A program made the position numbers and the translations under genes. From Actinomycetota bacterium (lineage in GTDB: Bacteria > Actinomycetota > Thermoleophilia > Gaiellales > Gaiellaceae), in contig VGCB01000084.1 of assembly GCA_016870235.1 (NCBI GenBank), positions 1-8,543 of the forward strand: 8,543 nt of DNA. The letters are read 5' to 3'. Numbering within the stretch: the stretch's first letter is position 1; every line of letters starts with the position of its first letter. Below, one piece after another: positions 6,685-8,543 of this stretch. The notes under the pieces are model-generated. The model was not told where the DNA came from and did no database searches. It worked only from the letters and a program-made list of their open reading frames with translations.

Positions 6685-8543
6685 TGCGGTACCGGCTCGG
6701 CATCGACATCGGCGGCACCTTCACCGACTTCACGGTCGTCGACGAGCGGGGCACGATCGTCCTCGACAAGGCCCCGAGCTCCCGCCAGAATCCTGCGAGC
6801 TCGATCGCCGCCGGGCTCGACAAGGTGGCCAGCCGCCTCGGGCTCACCGCCTCGGCGTTCCTCGACCGGTGCGAGGACGTCGTCACGCACGGGTCGACCG
6901 TCGCCGTCAACACGCTGATCCAGCACAACGGCGCCCGCGTGGGCCTGCTCTGCACGGAGGGCTTCCGCGACTTCATGGGCATGCGCGGCGGCCACAAGGA
7001 GCGTCGGTACGACTTCCGGTACCCGCCGCCCCCCGAGCTCGTCCCGCGGTATCTCTCCGTGCCGGTCCGCGAGCGGGTCGATCGAGACGGCGCGGTCGTC
7101 ACGCCGCTCCACGAGGAGGACGTGCTCGCCGGCATCGAGCGCTTCCGCGCCGAGGGTGTCGAGGCGGTCGCCGTCTGCTACCTGTGGTCGTTCCGGAACC
7201 CGGCGCACGAGCGCCGGACGGGCGAGCTGCTGGCGGAGCACCTTTCCGGCGCCTACAGGTCGCTCTCGGTCGACGTGCTCCCCCAGATCCGCGACTACGT
7301 GCGCACGAGCACCACGGTCGTCAACGCCTACCTCGGCCCCGGCGTGCGGCGGTACGTCGAGGAGGTGCGCGAGATGTTCCGCACGCTCGGGTACGAGGGC
7401 GACGTCCGCTTCATGCTCTCGAACGGCGGCGCGGTCGCCGCCGACATGCTCGTGCGCCGCCCCGTCGCCTCGATCAACTCGGGGCCGGCGTCGGGCCCGA
7501 TCGCGGGCACGTACTTCGGTGACCTCGTCGGCAATCGGGACGTCCTCACGATCGACATGGGCGGCACGAGCTTCGACATCAGCCTCGTCCAGTCCGGCCA
7601 ACCGCGGCTCGTGCGGAACGTGGACGTGCACCGCTACCGCGTCGGCGTGCCGATGATCGATATCAACACGCTCGGCGCGGGTGGCGGCTCGATCGGGTGG
7701 ATCGACCCGAGCGGCATCCTCCGCGTCGGCCCCCAGAGCGCCGAGTCGCGTCCCGGCCCCGCCTGCTACGGCCACGGTGGCGAGCGACCGACCGTGACCG
7801 ACGCCGACCTCGTGCTCGGGTACCTTGACCCGAGCTACTTCCTCGGCGGCGAGATGGCCCTCGACCGGGAGGCGGCCGAGACCGCGCTCCGCGTCCACGT
7901 CGCGGAGCCGCTGGGCCTCACGGTCGAGGAGGCGGCGGTCGGGATGTTCCGCGTCGTCAACCAGAACATGGTCGACGGCATCCGGGAGGTCTCGATCGAG
8001 CGGGGCTACGACCCGCGCGACTCGGTGATGGTCGTCGGGGGCGGTGCCGGTGCCGTGCACGCGTGTCCGCTCGCCGAGGAGCTGGAGATGCGCCACGTCC
8101 TCGTTCCGCGAGTCGCGAGCACGCTCTGCGCCTTCGGACAGCTCGTAGCCGACATCAAGCACGACTACACCCGCTCGGTGCTCTCGCAGGTAGCGCACCT
8201 CGACCCCACAGCGATCCCCGCGCTCTTCCAGGAGATGGAAGTCGAGGCGGCGCGCGATCTCGCCGCCGAGAGCGCCGACCCGGCGGCGGCCGCGACCCGG
8301 CGCTCGGTCGACATGCGCTACGTCGGTCAGATCCACGAGGTCGACGTCGAGATCTCGGCCGGCGACGTCGCGCTCGCCGATCTCGTCGAGGCGTTCCACC
8401 TCCGGCACGAGGCGCTCTACACGTACGCCGAGCGGTACAGCCCCGCCGAGGTGATCAACGTGCACCTCTCCGCGTCGATCGCTCGGCCCCCGATCCCCCT
8501 CCCCGAGCGCGCCGCAGCGAGCCCGAGCGAGGCCGAGCCGAAG
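6684..8543 (+). CDS. hyuA: Hydantoinase A/oxoprolinase-family ATPase subunit (3' truncated by window)
   Basis: ATG 6684 overlaps the hyuB stop by one base, and the frame stays open for 620 codons to the window edge; family length is about 680-720 residues, so only the extreme C-terminus is missing. ASKHA-type (actin/acetate-kinase-like) ATP-binding motifs are intact: the N-terminal phosphate loop GIDIGGTFTDF (6-16), HGSTVAVNTLIQ, SGPASGPIAGT, a second phosphate motif IDMGGTSFD (290-298), NTLGAGGGSIGWID (328-341), RPGPACYGHGG, and the adenosine-side GGGAGAVHA (452-460). Family knowledge says this subunit phosphorylates the amide or carbonyl substrate (or bicarbonate in carboxylases) so the HyuB site can complete hydrolysis or C-C bond formation. 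It is cytosolic, with no signal peptide. A small gamma subunit, if this were an acetone-carboxylase type, would lie downstream outside the window. Confidence 0.95.
   Translation, partial: MRYRLGIDIGGTFTDFTVVDERGTIVLDKAPSSRQNPASSIAAGLDKVASRLGLTASAFLDRCEDVVTHGSTVAVNTLIQHNGARVGLLCTEGFRDFMGMRGGHKERRYDFRYPPPPELVPRYLSVPVRERVDRDGAVVTPLHEEDVLAGIERFRAEGVEAVAVCYLWSFRNPAHERRTGELLAEHLSGAYRSLSVDVLPQIRDYVRTSTTVVNAYLGPGVRRYVEEVREMFRTLGYEGDVRFMLSNGGAVAADMLVRRPVASINSGPASGPIAGTYFGDLVGNRDVLTIDMGGTSFDISLVQSGQPRLVRNVDVHRYRVGVPMIDINTLGAGGGSIGWIDPSGILRVGPQSAESRPGPACYGHGGERPTVTDADLVLGYLDPSYFLGGEMALDREAAETALRVHVAEPLGLTVEEAAVGMFRVVNQNMVDGIREVSIERGYDPRDSVMVVGGGAGAVHACPLAEELEMRHVLVPRVASTLCAFGQLVADIKHDYTRSVLSQVAHLDPTAIPALFQEMEVEAARDLAAESADPAAAATRRSVDMRYVGQIHEVDVEISAGDVALADLVEAFHLRHEALYTYAERYSPAEVINVHLSASIARPPIPLPERAAASPSEAEPK

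Noticed and set aside
6288..8465. Very long minus-strand open frame (about 725 codons) opposite hyuB/hyuA
   Set aside because: It is Arg/Asp/Val/His-rich low-information sequence with no recognisable domain, as expected when a GC-biased gene is read antisense. The plus strand carries clear HyuA and HyuB motifs throughout.

Overview
This is a high-GC window densely packed with catabolic genes. The strong G/C third-position bias, GTG starts and an F420-type luciferase-like oxidoreductase suggest an actinobacterium, possibly a deep-branching soil lineage such as Thermoleophilia. That placement is inference; no rRNA or marker gene is present. No mobile element, CRISPR array, tRNA or rRNA was seen.

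Layout. Positions 2-1081 (+) hold the C-terminal part of a Baeyer-Villiger-type flavin monooxygenase, then a small antibiotic-biosynthesis-monooxygenase (ABM) fold protein. Positions 3108-1134 (-) hold, in transcription order, a cupin, a PAS-LuxR regulator and an F420-type luciferase-like (LLM) oxidoreductase. The last two are separated by only 4 nt. Positions 3455-8543 (+) hold a DszA/NtaA-type FMN-dependent monooxygenase, then hyuB and hyuA (N-methylhydantoinase/acetone-carboxylase superfamily). hyuB and hyuA overlap by one base, and hyuA runs off the window.

How the genes may work together. Three different oxygenase/oxidoreductase chemistries (NADPH-flavin Baeyer-Villiger, FMNH2-dependent and F420-dependent) lie beside an ATP-dependent amidohydrolase/carboxylase pair, a cupin and a local sensory regulator. 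This looks like a peripheral pathway for a ketone, lactam or N-heterocycle, but the substrate cannot be read from the sequence.

Regulation. The 346-bp divergent region between the cupin and the DszA-like gene carries two near-identical 13-bp sites (CGTA-N5-TAC[G/C]) exactly 22 bp apart in an A-rich island. Similar half-sites lie at the probable luxR promoter. These are the best operator candidates for the PAS-LuxR protein. Gene ends are marked by strong hairpins: one after the monooxygenase, a facing pair at the convergent ABM/LLM junction in which each hairpin touches its gene's stop codon, and a palindrome cluster after the cupin.
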